A stretch of DNA of 64,000 nt, taken from positions 1,734,501 through 1,798,500 of the forward strand of contig NZ_CP096255.1 of NCBI RefSeq assembly GCF_011516635.5. Reading direction: 5' to 3'. A program made the translations under genes and the position numbers. The DNA is from Bradyrhizobium barranii subsp. apii. Lineage in GTDB: Bacteria; Pseudomonadota; Alphaproteobacteria; Rhizobiales; Xanthobacteraceae. Shown here in pieces: positions 35,291 to 44,776 of this stretch. Under the pieces are notes generated by a model. That model did no database searches. It had not been told where the DNA came from and saw only the letters and a list, made by a program, of their open reading frames with translations. Positions within the stretch are counted from its first letter, which is position 1, and each line of letters opens with the position of its first letter.

Positions 35291-37466
35291 GCCTTCTGAC
35301 GAAGAGTAAACAACCGCTACTTTCCTTCCAGCGTATTGACTGGCGTCCACTCTGGCGATGGTGGATTTGTGGCAAGGGCTTTTGCGCGCTTGGCGAACAG
35401 CGCCGACGCCGGGTCGATCTTCGCGACGCCGTCGAACGCCTCGGCCGCCTTCGCAAACTCCCTCGCCCGCCAGGAGGCGAGCCCCTCCGCATACGCCGCG
35501 GCCATCTTTGTTTGCGCCGCGCTCTCTGCGCCCTTGTCCGCCAGCGGCTCGAACACCTTGATTGCCTCGCCGCGGCCGAGCACCTGATCGCATCGAGCTC
35601 ACGCCAGGCGAAAGTGTCGCCGGTCTGCGCCATCGTCGTTTCCGAGGCCATGATGGCGGTGCCGTAATATTTGTTGGCGCCCTCGAGGCGCGAGGCGACG
35701 TTCACGGTGTCGCTCATCACGGTGTAGTTGAAGCGGCGGCGCGAGCCGATATTGCCGACCACGGCCTCGCCGCTGTTGAGCCCGATGCGGTGCGACAGGC
35801 CGTGGCTTGCGAAGGCGGGATTGCTGGCGTTCAATTCCGCGAGCTTCTCGTGGCACTTCAGCGCGGCGTGAACCGCGTTGCGCGCGTGGGCGGGATCGTC
35901 GGCCGGCGCGCCGAACATCGCGACGATGGAATCGCCGATATATTTGTCGACATAGCCGCCATGGCTCTCGATGATGTCGGTCATGGCCGAGAGATACTCG
36001 TTCATCAGGGTCACCAGCTCGCCCGGCGTCATCGTCTCGGCGATCGAGGAGAAGCCGCTGAGGTCGGAGAAGAACATGGTGACGTTGCGCATCTCGCCGC
36101 CGAGCGCCGGCATCTTGCCGGAGGCAACCATGGTGTTGATCACTTCGGGCGCGAGATAGAAGGCAAAGCTCTGGCGCAGGAAGCGCTCGTCGCGATCGGC
36201 CAGCACGAAGCGGTAGCCGATCATCATCGCGAGCGCGGCGAGACTTGCGAGCGCGGGCTCGGTCAGCGGCAGCGCCACGGCTTGGACGAATGCCCCAACA
36301 GTCACGGCAGTGTAAGCGGCGGTAAGGACGAACCAGACAATCAGTGCGCCGCTCGGTGCGAGCATGCAGGCTGCGCAGGCGATGACCGCTGCAAATATAG
36401 CGGTGAGAACGGTTCGCAGCGGAAAGCCGAGTTCAGTCACGGCATCGCGCTCGATCAGGTTTCGCACCACGGTGGCGTGCACGAAGACGCCGGCGATGTC
36501 GCTGCGGGCCTTCTGTGCGGTGCTTGCCGGGGCGGGCAGGGCACAGCGCGCGGCCGGCGCCCCGTCATATCCGCCCGCAAGGCGCATCGAGGTGAGCTTG
36601 CGATCGTCGAAGTTCAGGGCGGTGCCGAGCAGCACGACCTTACCGTCGAAGGCGTGGCGGAAGAAATCGCGGTCGCCTTTTTCGACGCAGGCGCGCAGAT
36701 CGGCGAAGGAATAGGTCGGAACGTCGCGGCCCATTCCGCGGAAGTTGAGCGTCAGCGTGTTCGGCACCGCGCTCGGGACCGAATAGCCGGACAGCTCGGT
36801 CGCACCGGACGGCGCAATCGCGGGCTTTCCGCCGAGCGCGCGCGCGGCGAGCTCGACTGCCATCGCGGGGGCCGGCTTGCCGTCGATGGAGAAGCTGAGT
36901 GGCATGCGCCGGATGACATCGTCCGCGTCGGTATGGACATTGAGCGCGCGGATGTTGGTACGCACCGCCAATTGTTGCGCACGATACGGCCTCTCCGGAT
37001 GGTCGTTGCTGAGGATCTCGCCGAGCACGAGCTTGTCGCCGTCGGAGAGTTGCCGCAACGCTATCAGGTAGTCCCGGTCAAACCCTCTCATGCGCGCGCC
37101 GAGCGGCGCCTCGCCGAAGGGGATTTCCGACTGCTCGATCGAGCTTGGAAAGATGACGTCGAAGCCGATCACCTTGGCGCCGCCGTCGGTGATGCCAGTG
37201 AGCACGCGGCCGATCTCGCGTGTCCAGGTCTGCGTCGGCGATCCCTTGAAGGGTGGGGTGTCGTAGGTCTCGCCGTCGATGGCCACGACGACGACCGGCG
37301 AATCGGCGGGATCGCGGCGATCGCCGACAAGCTCCCAGCGCAGCGCCGTGAGGATATCGAGCGAGAGACCTTGCAGCGTCTGAAGCGGCGGGGACGTGAA
37401 GACCGCGCCCGCAACCAGCGCAATCAGGATCGCCGCAACGATGTCCCGTCCCCCGAGCCGCCGCAT
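35280..37466 (-). CDS. CHASE2-domain adenylate/guanylate cyclase, C-terminal tail frameshifted
   Basis: Class III nucleotide cyclase with an extracytoplasmic CHASE2 sensor. Membrane helix at ~10-28; CHASE2 ~35-330 (VVVVAIDGETYDTPPFKGSP, GFDVIFPSSIEQSEIPFG, NFRGMGRDVPTYSFADL, GKVVLLGTALNFDDRKLTSM); three helices ~345-430; catalytic domain ~460-625 with VTMFFSDLSGFSSIAETMTP, DKYIGDSIVAMFGAP and RRFNYTVMSDTVNVASRLEG. After ELDAIR (~35582) one G is missing from 'aggg'; the true tail (VLGRGEAIKVFEPLADKGA, EFAKAAEAFDGVAKIDPASA) continues in another frame to 35317, giving 716 residues. The frame as given runs to 35280 with an Arg-rich false tail. Catalytic residues are unaffected. The FecR-like gene lies 18 bases upstream. 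Confidence 0.87.
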   Translation of the reverse strand: MRRLGGRDIVAAILIALVAGAVFTSPPLQTLQGLSLDILTALRWELVGDRRDPADSPVVVVAIDGETYDTPPFKGSPTQTWTREIGRVLTGITDGGAKVIGFDVIFPSSIEQSEIPFGEAPLGARMRGFDRDYLIALRQLSDGDKLVLGEILSNDHPERPYRAQQLAVRTNIRALNVHTDADDVIRRMPLSFSIDGKPAPAMAVELAARALGGKPAIAPSGATELSGYSVPSAVPNTLTLNFRGMGRDVPTYSFADLRACVEKGDRDFFRHAFDGKVVLLGTALNFDDRKLTSMRLAGGYDGAPAARCALPAPASTAQKARSDIAGVFVHATVVRNLIERDAVTELGFPLRTVLTAIFAAVIACAACMLAPSGALIVWFVLTAAYTAVTVGAFVQAVALPLTEPALASLAALAMMIGYRFVLADRDERFLRQSFAFYLAPEVINTMVASGKMPALGGEMRNVTMFFSDLSGFSSIAETMTPGELVTLMNEYLSAMTDIIESHGGYVDKYIGDSIVAMFGAPADDPAHARNAVHAALKCHEKLAELNASNPAFASHGLSHRIGLNSGEAVVGNIGSRRRFNYTVMSDTVNVASRLEGANKYYGTAIMASETTMAQTGDTFAWRELDAIRCSAAARQSRCSSRWRTRAQRARRKQRWPRRMRRGSPPGGRGSLRRRPRRSTASRRSTRRRRCSPSAQKPLPQIHHRQSGRQSIRWKESSGCLLFVRRLKE

Positions 37467-37484
37467 CGCCCCGTCGCAGACCGC

Positions 37485-38168
37485 CTATTCGAGCCGCAGC
37501 AGGCGACCGACGATCGGCGTCGGCGATGACGTGGCGCTGGCATCGACCTGGAAGGCGTAGCGCTTGGCGCCGAGGATGGCGAGATAGCTGCCGCCCGGGG
37601 TCAGCGTCTTTCCGGCCTTGGCAAAGTCGTAGAACTTGCCGCCGACCATGATCTCGCTCTTGAGCGGCACGCTGATCGTGGGCTCCTTGCCGTCGGTGCG
37701 TTCGATGACCAGCGTGCTGCCGCTCTTGGCCTGTATCAGCGGGGCGACGCCATAGAGCGTCGGCAGCTTGGCCGGCGGCGCTCCCTTCGCGTCCGATCGC
37801 ATGGTGCGGAAGGTCGTTGCGGCGCTCTGGTTCGCCTCGCGCTCGGACAGTTTTGCTGCATTGGTATCGCAGGGCACTTTCTCGCGCTTGACCTCGCCGA
37901 GCTGCACGGTGCTCTGCTCGGCGCCGACCAGGACGACGCCTTCGCTGATGGTCTCGCGCTGGCAGGATTTGAGGTAGCTGAGCGTGATGCTGGCCTTGGG
38001 CCCGAGCTTGATGATCTTGCCGGGCGCGACATAGTCCATGAACGCGATGCCATCGACCTTGCCTTGGACGTCCTCGACGATCGCGGCAGGGGTCTCCGCC
38101 AAAGCGGGGGCCGCAAGACAGAACGCGCCGACACCAGCGCTGATCAGGCTTCTCATGGGAATTCTCAT
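37485..38168 (-). CDS. Secreted FecR-like protein upstream of the CHASE2 cyclase
   Basis: 227 residues. The signal peptide is RSLISAGVGAFCLAAPALAE. The mature part begins AAIVEDVQGKVDGIAFMDYV and continues with GKIIKLGPKASITLSYLKSC and SEGVVLVGAEQSTVQLGEV, the beta-rich pattern of FecR periplasmic domains. A second half (LIQAKSGSTLVIERTDGKEP, YLAILGAKRYAFQVDASA) is unrecognised. Gene order FecR-like then CHASE2-cyclase, 18 bases apart, is recurrent in bacteria and suggests that the protein interacts with the CHASE2 domain in the periplasm. Start ATG 38168; ATG 38156 also leaves a full signal peptide. Confidence 0.8.
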   Translation of the reverse strand: MRIPMRSLISAGVGAFCLAAPALAETPAAIVEDVQGKVDGIAFMDYVAPGKIIKLGPKASITLSYLKSCQRETISEGVVLVGAEQSTVQLGEVKREKVPCDTNAAKLSEREANQSAATTFRTMRSDAKGAPPAKLPTLYGVAPLIQAKSGSTLVIERTDGKEPTISVPLKSEIMVGGKFYDFAKAGKTLTPGGSYLAILGAKRYAFQVDASATSSPTPIVGRLLRLE

Positions 38169-38344
38169 CCAATTCGACCGATAAATCGCCGGTCCCCGTT
38201 CTGGTCCGATGCTTAGCAGCGGCGCGTCCAGACAAATGTGACCGGAATCACTCTTGGTTGTTGGTGCACTCTAGCAGGAACAGGTTCAAACCTGCGACCG
38301 GAGAAAAGCGAAGCCGCGGCAAGCTATTTGCCGGATGGATCATG

Positions 38345-39484
38345 TCAGGCGGCCGGGACGGGCTCAGGCAACCGGTCCTCGACCGCAGGGCTCTCTGCCG
38401 CACACTCTATAATGGGCGCGAGAGGGGCTTCGGTCTTCTGATACGGCGTCGCCTGCTGACCGGCGGCGATTTCCACGACCTCGTCCCAGCGCGACAGGAA
38501 GGCCTCGACGCAGGCCGGGTCGAACTGCCGGCCCTGGTTCTCGACCAGATAGTTGCGCGCCACGTCGAGCGGCATCGGCTCTTTATATGGCCGGCGCGTC
38601 GTCAGGGCGTCGAAGACGTCGGCGACCGCGACGACGCGTGCGGCGACCGGGATCTCGTCTGCCTGAAGGCCGTTCGGATAGCCCGCGCCGTCCCAGCGCT
38701 CGTGATGGCCTGCGGCAATTTGCGCACCGAGCTGGATCAGCTCGCAGCTGGAGTCCGCCAGAATCTTTTCGCCGATCGTCGCATGGGTGCGGATCACCGC
38801 CATCTCATCGTCGGTGAGCCTGCCGGGCTTGAGGAGGATATGGTCGGGGATGGCGACCTTGCCGACGTCGTGCAGGGGCGCGGCCAGATAGATGTCGCGG
38901 CAGAGCCGGGGTGGCAGGCCGAGCTGCTCGGCGATGATGCGGCTGTAGCGGGCGACCCGCAGCGTGTGCTCGCCGGTGTCGTTGTCGCGGTATTCGACCG
39001 CGAGCGCGAGCCGCAGGATGATCTCCTCCTCGCGCTCGCCGAGTTTCTGGGTCGCGGCCGCGACCGCGCTCGCCAGATCGGCGGCACGGTCGTTCTGCTT
39101 GCGCACGGCTGCACCAAGGCGCACCAAATTGCGCAGCCGCACCGTCATCTCGACGCTCTGTGGCTGTTTCGGTAAGAAATCGGTTGCACCAACCTGCAGC
39201 GCTTCCATCTTGACGTCATCGGTCTGTCGCGACGTGATCATTGCGATCGGGACGTCGGCGCAGCCGGGCAGGGCGCGGAAGGCGCGGATGAAGCTGATGC
39301 CGTCCATATGCGGCATCTCATAGTCGACCAGCACGAGGTCGAAGACGCGCTCGCGTGCGCAAGCCAGCGCCTCGACGGGATCGAGGAACGTCGTGGCCTC
39401 GACCAGGCCGTCGGCTTCGATATGACGTTTCAGGAAATTGAGGACAGAGCGGCTGTCATCAACGAGAAGCGCTTGGGTCAGCAT
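38345..39484 (-). CDS. Response regulator with HD-GYP c-di-GMP phosphodiesterase domain
   Basis: 379 residues. Receiver domain 1-120 with acidic pair DD at 9-10 and phospho-acceptor Asp54 in LVLVDYEMPHMDGISFIRAF. HD-GYP domain ~150-340: EYRDNDTGEHTLRVARYSRI, the HD pair in AAPLHDVGKVAIPDHILLKP, and HHERWDGAGYPNGLQADEIP, which keeps the full HHExxxGxGYP signature. The enzyme should hydrolyse c-di-GMP when phosphorylated. No dedicated kinase lies beside it; it is divergent from the chemosensory operon (286 bases apart), whose CheA might phosphorylate it. ATG 39484 starts just before the receiver domain; the open frame beyond is not conserved. Confidence 0.92.
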   Translation of the reverse strand: MLTQALLVDDSRSVLNFLKRHIEADGLVEATTFLDPVEALACARERVFDLVLVDYEMPHMDGISFIRAFRALPGCADVPIAMITSRQTDDVKMEALQVGATDFLPKQPQSVEMTVRLRNLVRLGAAVRKQNDRAADLASAVAAATQKLGEREEEIILRLALAVEYRDNDTGEHTLRVARYSRIIAEQLGLPPRLCRDIYLAAPLHDVGKVAIPDHILLKPGRLTDDEMAVIRTHATIGEKILADSSCELIQLGAQIAAGHHERWDGAGYPNGLQADEIPVAARVVAVADVFDALTTRRPYKEPMPLDVARNYLVENQGRQFDPACVEAFLSRWDEVVEIAAGQQATPYQKTEAPLAPIIECAAESPAVEDRLPEPVPAA

Positions 39485-39770
39485 CGGCGGCCGGTCTCGT
39501 TCGGATGCGAGGCGTGACCTCCACGAATAGTCTTTGCGATTTAACGCGGAGCAAACGCCCGGGCTGCGGCGAACTGACTCAAGACTGCGCACAGCGCATG
39601 CGAATTGAGCGAACCATGCACGTCTGCATGCATGCGCGAAGTTCTTCGGTTTGTGACCCGTAGTTGTACGGTGATGCCCATTAGGGGTTTGCACACTCTC
39701 CCAAGCGAATAGTCGTCGCGCGAGATTCGCGTCATGCGTGCAGCGAATCCCGAGGAAATCTGGGGAACGA

Positions 39771-40094
39771 ATGCCGTCTGACGTCACTGAGCCGAAGTGG
39801 TCCCTACGGCTGCCTGCAGATTGCAGCATCGCTGCGATCCGCAGCGTCTATGACCTGATCCGCGAAGCTTTCGGCCGGCAGGACCGGCTCGAGATCGATT
39901 GTTCGAGCGTCGACAAGGCCGACGTAACCTCGATCCAGCTTCTGCTGTCGACCGCCAAGACGGGCGAGGCCCAAGGCCGCCCGGTGGTGCTCACATCATT
40001 CTCCCAGTCTCTGCGCAACACCCTTCGCCGCGCCGGCTTCGCCAGCGATGCGATGATCGATCAGCACTTCCCGCAAAAGAAAGATGGCACCTGA
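39771..40094 (+). CDS. STAS-domain protein at the head of the chemosensory operon
   Basis: 107 residues. The pattern SLRLPADCSIAAIRSVYDLI, RLEIDCSSVDKADVTSIQLL and LSTAKTGEAQGRPVVLTSFS fits an anti-sigma-factor-antagonist-like STAS fold; the serine after the DxxxVTSIQ segment is at the usual phospho-site. Its stop overlaps the cheY start by one base (TGATG-type coupling), and it begins the series of coupled genes to CheB. I infer that it links a partner-switching or scaffold input to the CheA pathway. ATG 39771 follows tggggaacga. Confidence 0.85.
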   Translation: MPSDVTEPKWSLRLPADCSIAAIRSVYDLIREAFGRQDRLEIDCSSVDKADVTSIQLLLSTAKTGEAQGRPVVLTSFSQSLRNTLRRAGFASDAMIDQHFPQKKDGT

Positions 40095-40459
40095 TGGCCA
40101 CGATTCTCACGGTCGACGATTCCCCCAGCATCCGTCAGATGATCAAGGTCGTGCTCGAGCCGGCCGGTCACAACGTGATCGAGGCCGGCGACGGCGCGCA
40201 AGGGCTCGCCAAGGCGCAGGCCGGCAAGCTCGACCTCGTCATCACCGACCTCAATATGCCCGTCATGAACGGGCTGGAGCTGATCCGGGCGCTGCGCAAG
40301 CTGCCGAGCGCGGTCGGCATGCCCATCGTGTTCCTGACCACCGAATCCAACGATACGGTGAAGCAGGAAGCCAAGAGCGCCGGCGCCACCGGCTGGATTA
40401 CCAAGCCGTTCAAGCCGGAGCAGCTGCTCGCCGTGGTCGGCAAGCTGGTGCGTGCATGA
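40094..40459 (+). CDS. cheY: CheY-like single-domain response regulator
   Basis: 121 residues, one receiver domain: acidic pair Asp8/Asp9 in ILTVDDSPSIRQMI, phospho-acceptor Asp52 in DLVITDLNMPVMNGLELIRA, the Thr/Ser switch in VFLTTESNDTVK, and the Lys in GWITKPFKPEQLLA. All needed residues are present. Starts inside the STAS stop codon and overlaps cheA by 4 bases, so it is most likely the output of this CheA. Whether it acts on a flagellar motor or another target is open. Confidence 0.93.
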   Translation: MATILTVDDSPSIRQMIKVVLEPAGHNVIEAGDGAQGLAKAQAGKLDLVITDLNMPVMNGLELIRALRKLPSAVGMPIVFLTTESNDTVKQEAKSAGATGWITKPFKPEQLLAVVGKLVRA

Positions 40460-42543
40460 ACGCGATAGACCCGACAGAGGTCTTTCGCCAGGAAGCCAGC
40501 GAGCTGTTCGAGGTCCTGGAAGGGGCCTTGCTCGATCTCGGCCAGCGTCCCGACGACCGCGAGCTGGTCGATTCCGCCTTCCGCGCCCTGCATACGATCA
40601 AGGGCTCGGGCGCCATGTTCGGCTTCGACAAGGTCGCCTCCTTTACGCACGAATTCGAGACCGCGTTCGACCGCGTCCGCAAGGGCGAGATCAAGCCGAC
40701 GCAGGAGCTGATCTCCGTCGCGCTTGCGGCCAAGGACTATATCCGCGCGCTGATCGAGGATCCGCAGTCGACCGACGACATCATCGGCGAGGCCATCCTC
40801 GACGACCTCAAGCGCTTCGTGTTTCCCGACCGGCCTGCTGCTCCCGTTGCCGAAATCGCAGAAGCACCGCCGCTGGCTCCCAGTGAAAGCAAGCAGACCG
40901 GCTGGCACCTGTATCTGGAATTTGAATCCCACATCCTGCGCAACGGCTCGAACCCGCTCGATCTGCTGGAAGACCTCTGCAAGCTCGGCCCGTGCTTCGT
41001 CGTGCCCGTGACCGATGGCATCCCGTTCCTCGACGAGATGGAGCCGGAAGACTGCTATCTGAAGTGGGACGTCAAGCTGCACGCGGCCTGCGACAAGGAC
41101 GCGATCGACGACGTCTTCATGTTCGTCCAGGACGAGATGAAGCTGACGCTCTCGCCGCTCGAGCAGGTCGAAGCGCCCGCGCCGCTGCCGCTGTTCCAGC
41201 TCCTCGACGAGGAGCCGGCTCCTGCGGCCGAGATGGCCGCGCCGGCGGTCGAGGCTGTTGTTGCGCCTGTCGCCGCGCAGCCCGTCGCAAAGGCGGAGCC
41301 GAAGCCGGAAGCCACGCCTGTATCCAAGTCTGAACCGAAACCCGAGGCCAAGCGCGACGATCGCGGCATCGCCACCGTCCGCGTCCAGGCCGAGCGTCTC
41401 GACGAGTTGATGGATCGGGTCGGCGAGCTCGTCATCGCCCAGGCGCGGCTGACGCAGCTCGCCTCGTCCGGCTCGGATCTCTCGATCAAGATGATCGCCG
41501 AGGAAATCGAGCGCCTCGCCTCCTCCCTGCGCGACACCACGATGGGCGGGCGCATGGTACCGATCGGCTCGCTGTTCGGCCGCTTCCGCCGCCTGGTGCA
41601 TGATTTGTCGCGCGACCTGTCGAAGCCGGTCGAATTCGTCACCACGGGCGAGGACACCGAGCTCGACAAGACCATGATCGAGTGCCTGGCCGATCCGCTG
41701 GTTCACCTGATCCGCAACGCCATCGACCATGGCATCGAAGACACCGCGACCCGCTCCGCCAACGGCAAGACGGAGCAAGGCCGGATCGAGCTCGCGGCCG
41801 TTCATTCCGGTGCGCAGGTGCTCGTCACCGTGAAGGACAATGGCGGCGGCCTCAACACCGCGCGCATCCGCGCGAAAGCGGAAGAGCAGGGGCTGATCGC
41901 CTCCGGCGCGGTGCTGACCGATCACGAGATCCACCAGTTCCTGTTCCACCCGGGCTTCTCGACCGCGCAGACCATCTCGGCGCTGTCGGGCCGTGGCGTC
42001 GGCATGGACGTGGTCAAGCGCACCATCGAGAACATGCGCGGCACGATCGATCTGTCGACCCGGCCGGGCCAGGGCACCACGGTGACGCTGCGTCTGCCGC
42101 TGACGCTTGCAATCATCGAGGGTCTTTTGATTCGCGTCGGCGAGGGCCGCTACATCATTCCGTTGTCGGCGGTGGAGGAATGCGTCGAGCTGACGGCCGA
42201 GGACGAACGCTCCCGCGGCCGCAATTTCCTCAACGTGCGCGGCAACCTCGTGCCGTTCCTGCGCTTGCGCGAGATCATGACCGCATCGGGCGCGCCTGAC
42301 CGGCACCAGAAGACGATCATCATCTCGACCGGCGAGACCCGCGTCGGCCTGGTCGCCGACCAGATCATCGGCAACCACCAGACCGTGATCAAGTCGCTGT
42401 CCAAGCTGCACTCCGACGTCACGATCTTCTCCGGCGCGACCATTCTGGGCGATGGTACGGCGGCGCTGATCCTCGATGTCGCACAGCTCGTCGCGATGGC
42501 GCAGTCGAAGGTCGAGAAGCAGCACATCAGCGAGGCGGCGTGA
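40456..42543 (+). CDS. cheA: Chemotaxis histidine kinase CheA
   Basis: 695 residues. P1 (Hpt) 1-125 with phospho-His46 in AFRALHTIKGSGAMFGFDKV. A domain at ~155-245 (GWHLYLEFESHILRNGSNPL, DEMEPEDCYLKWDVKLHA) takes the place of P2. An Ala/Pro/Glu linker follows (~250-305). P3 dimerisation starts at VRVQAERLDELMDRVGELVI; P4 catalytic domain has the N box HLIRNAIDHGIEDTATRSAN, G1 VTVKDNGGGL, F box FLFHPGFSTA and G2 GRGVGMDVVKRTIEN; P5 is CheW-like at the end (IPLSAVEECVELTAEDE, NLVPFLRLREI). All kinase motifs are intact. Overlaps with cheY (4 bases) and cheW (1 base). Confidence 0.95.
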   Translation: MNAIDPTEVFRQEASELFEVLEGALLDLGQRPDDRELVDSAFRALHTIKGSGAMFGFDKVASFTHEFETAFDRVRKGEIKPTQELISVALAAKDYIRALIEDPQSTDDIIGEAILDDLKRFVFPDRPAAPVAEIAEAPPLAPSESKQTGWHLYLEFESHILRNGSNPLDLLEDLCKLGPCFVVPVTDGIPFLDEMEPEDCYLKWDVKLHAACDKDAIDDVFMFVQDEMKLTLSPLEQVEAPAPLPLFQLLDEEPAPAAEMAAPAVEAVVAPVAAQPVAKAEPKPEATPVSKSEPKPEAKRDDRGIATVRVQAERLDELMDRVGELVIAQARLTQLASSGSDLSIKMIAEEIERLASSLRDTTMGGRMVPIGSLFGRFRRLVHDLSRDLSKPVEFVTTGEDTELDKTMIECLADPLVHLIRNAIDHGIEDTATRSANGKTEQGRIELAAVHSGAQVLVTVKDNGGGLNTARIRAKAEEQGLIASGAVLTDHEIHQFLFHPGFSTAQTISALSGRGVGMDVVKRTIENMRGTIDLSTRPGQGTTVTLRLPLTLAIIEGLLIRVGEGRYIIPLSAVEECVELTAEDERSRGRNFLNVRGNLVPFLRLREIMTASGAPDRHQKTIIISTGETRVGLVADQIIGNHQTVIKSLSKLHSDVTIFSGATILGDGTAALILDVAQLVAMAQSKVEKQHISEAA

Positions 42544-43004
42544 TGAACGAGGCGCATACGGGCGAACATCAGGTCGACGCGATGCAGGTCGTGATGATCG
42601 GCCTCGGCGAGGAGAAGTTTGCGCTCGATGCCGGCCTCGTGCGCGAGATCATCGATCCCGTGCCGGTGACCAAGGTGGCCGGCGCGCGGGCCTTCGTTCC
42701 GAGCGTCATCAACGTGCGTGGCAACGTCATTCCGCTCGCCGACCTGCGCATTCGCTTCGGCATGCCGCAGCTCGACGACTCCGCCGACACCCGCATCGTC
42801 GTCATCGAGATCGAGCTCGACGGCGAGCCGGTGCTGGTCGGTGTCACTGCCGACAAGGTCTATGAGGTCACGGAGATATCGCAGACCGACGTGCAGCAGA
42901 CGCCGCGCGTCGGCATGCACTGGAAGCCGGAATTCATCCGTTTCATCGCCAAGTGGCGTGAAGAGTTTGTCATCGTTCCCAACATGGAACGCATCCTGAA
43001 TTGA
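42543..43004 (+). CDS. cheW: CheW coupling protein (first copy)
   Basis: 153 residues, adaptor between chemoreceptor and CheA. Typical pattern: VVMIGLGEEKFALDAGLVRE, VPVTKVAGARAFVPSVINVR with GNVIPLADLRIRFGM, VVIEIELDGEPVLVGVTADK and VYEVTEI. Its ATG overlaps the cheA TGA by one base. Preceded by GTG 42540 in the same frame, so either start may be used. A second cheW lies between the two receptor genes and differs clearly in sequence, so each may serve one receptor. Confidence 0.93.
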   Translation: MNEAHTGEHQVDAMQVVMIGLGEEKFALDAGLVREIIDPVPVTKVAGARAFVPSVINVRGNVIPLADLRIRFGMPQLDDSADTRIVVIEIELDGEPVLVGVTADKVYEVTEISQTDVQQTPRVGMHWKPEFIRFIAKWREEFVIVPNMERILN

Positions 43005-43042
43005 AATGAGGTCTCGGGGCGAGACTGGGGTAGGGGCTGGAA

Positions 43043-44740
43043 ATGAGATTCACGGTCAAGGCAAAGCTTGCCATCGCGTTCGGTGTGGTCCTGTTGCTGT
43101 CGATGGCGGCGGGCGGCCTCGCTTATGTGAAACTGAGCGAGATGATCGACACCGCCGACAGTCTGGTGTCGCGTGCCAACCGGATGGACCGTGCGGCGGA
43201 GATCGAGAAGGGTATCCTGCTTCAGGTTCGCGCCGAGAAGAACCTCATTCTCGCGCCTGAAGGCGAGGCGGATCGTTTTATCGCCGAAATCGCCAAGCAG
43301 CGCGAGACGCTCTCGAAGTTGAAGGAAGAGATCCAGGCCGCGGCTTCCCCCGAAGGCAAGAAACTCATGGAGAATTTCGGCGTCGCGTATGCGCGGATGA
43401 ACGCCGTTCAGGACGACGCCCTCAAGACCGCCCGGACCGACAAGGCGAAAGCCGCCGAGCGCTCCATGACCGAGGTCCGCAAGGCGGTCGCCGAGGCCAT
43501 GGAAGCCGCCAACGTCTACGTCACCAACGTCAAGAAGAACATGGCCGCTCAGGCGGCCCAGGCTCACGAGGACGGCAACCGGGCCCAGCTCCTGCTGATC
43601 TCGGCCGTGCTGGCTTCGCTTGTCATCGGCCTGATCGCCGCGATCTGGATTTCCTTGAGCATCTCCCGCGGTCTCGGCCGCGCCGTCGGGCTCGCCGGCG
43701 CGGTTGCCGATGGCGATCTCAGCCAGTCGATCAAGGTCACAAGCAACGACGAGATCGGCGATCTCGTTACCTCGCTGAACTCCATGGTCGAGAAGCTCAA
43801 GCAGATCGTCGCCGAAGCACTCACCGCGGCGCAGAACGTCTCGGCCGGCAGCCAGGAGCTTTCGGCCAGTGCCGAGCAGCTGTCGCAGGGCGCGACCGAA
43901 CAGGCCTCGTCGGCCGAAGAAGCCTCGTCCTCGATGGAAGAGATGGCCTCGAACGTGAAGCAGAATGCCGACAACGCCAACCAGACCGAGAAGATCGCCG
44001 CGCAGTCGGCCAAGGACGCGGAAGCCAGCGGCGTCGCCGTGGGGCGTGCCGTCAATGCGATGCAGACCATCGCTGAGAAGATCACGATCGTGCAAGAGAT
44101 CGCGCGCCAGACCGACCTGCTTGCCCTCAACGCCGCGGTCGAGGCCGCACGCGCCGGTGAGCATGGCAAGGGCTTTGCCGTGGTCGCGTCCGAAGTGCGC
44201 AAGCTCGCCGAACGCAGCCAGGCGGCCGCGGCCGACATCGGTACGCTGTCGACGGAAACCGTGAAGGTCGCGCGGGAAGCCGGCGACATGCTGTCCAAGC
44301 TTGTGCCCGACATCAAGAAGACTGCCGAGCTGGTCCAGGAGATCACGGCGGCCTGCCGCGAGCAGGACGTCGGCTCGGCCCAGATCAACCAGGCGATCCA
44401 GCAGCTCGACAAGGTCGGCCAGCAGAACGCCAGCGCCTCCGAGCAGGTGTCCTCGACCTCCGAGGAGCTCGCCTCGCAGGCCGAGCAGCTTCAGTCCACC
44501 ATCTCGTTCTTCCGCATCGAGCATGCCGGTCGCGGCGAGGCTGCTGCGCCCGCGCCGATCGACCGTGCGGTCACCCAGCTCCGCGCCAAGGCCGCGCACA
44601 TGGCGGCAGCGGACCGCGGCGTCAAGAAGCCCGCGCCCGCCCGCAAGCCGGCGCGCGCGATGAAGGTCGCCAATGGCGGCGGCTTCGCCTTTGACATGCA
44701 GGACGGCGAAGACGACCGCGACGCCGAGTTTCAGCGCTGA
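43043..44740 (+). CDS. Methyl-accepting chemotaxis protein (single HAMP)
   Basis: 565 residues. Membrane helix 1 at ~10-28 ([20 protein letters not shown]), a four-helix-bundle type periplasmic domain to ~185, membrane helix 2 ([20 protein letters not shown]), one HAMP ([35 protein letters not shown]), then the signalling hairpin with tip [40 protein letters not shown]. The tail [20 protein letters not shown] is shared with the second receptor. No NWETF-type CheR tether is seen. From residue ~265 on, it is almost identical to the gene at 45314, indicating duplication. Confidence 0.93.
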   Translation: MRFTVKAKLAIAFGVVLLLSMAAGGLAYVKLSEMIDTADSLVSRANRMDRAAEIEKGILLQVRAEKNLILAPEGEADRFIAEIAKQRETLSKLKEEIQAAASPEGKKLMENFGVAYARMNAVQDDALKTARTDKAKAAERSMTEVRKAVAEAMEAANVYVTNVKKNMAAQAAQAHEDGNRAQLLLISAVLASLVIGLIAAIWISLSISRGLGRAVGLAGAVADGDLSQSIKVTSNDEIGDLVTSLNSMVEKLKQIVAEALTAAQNVSAGSQELSASAEQLSQGATEQASSAEEASSSMEEMASNVKQNADNANQTEKIAAQSAKDAEASGVAVGRAVNAMQTIAEKITIVQEIARQTDLLALNAAVEAARAGEHGKGFAVVASEVRKLAERSQAAAADIGTLSTETVKVAREAGDMLSKLVPDIKKTAELVQEITAACREQDVGSAQINQAIQQLDKVGQQNASASEQVSSTSEELASQAEQLQSTISFFRIEHAGRGEAAAPAPIDRAVTQLRAKAAHMAAADRGVKKPAPARKPARAMKVANGGGFAFDMQDGEDDRDAEFQR

Positions 44741-44776
44741 CCGCAACTTGAAAACAATCTGACTCTGGACCGTACC

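Noticed and set aside
40168..42525. 785-residue antisense frame over cheA
   Set aside because: Shadow; all CheA motifs are on the plus strand.
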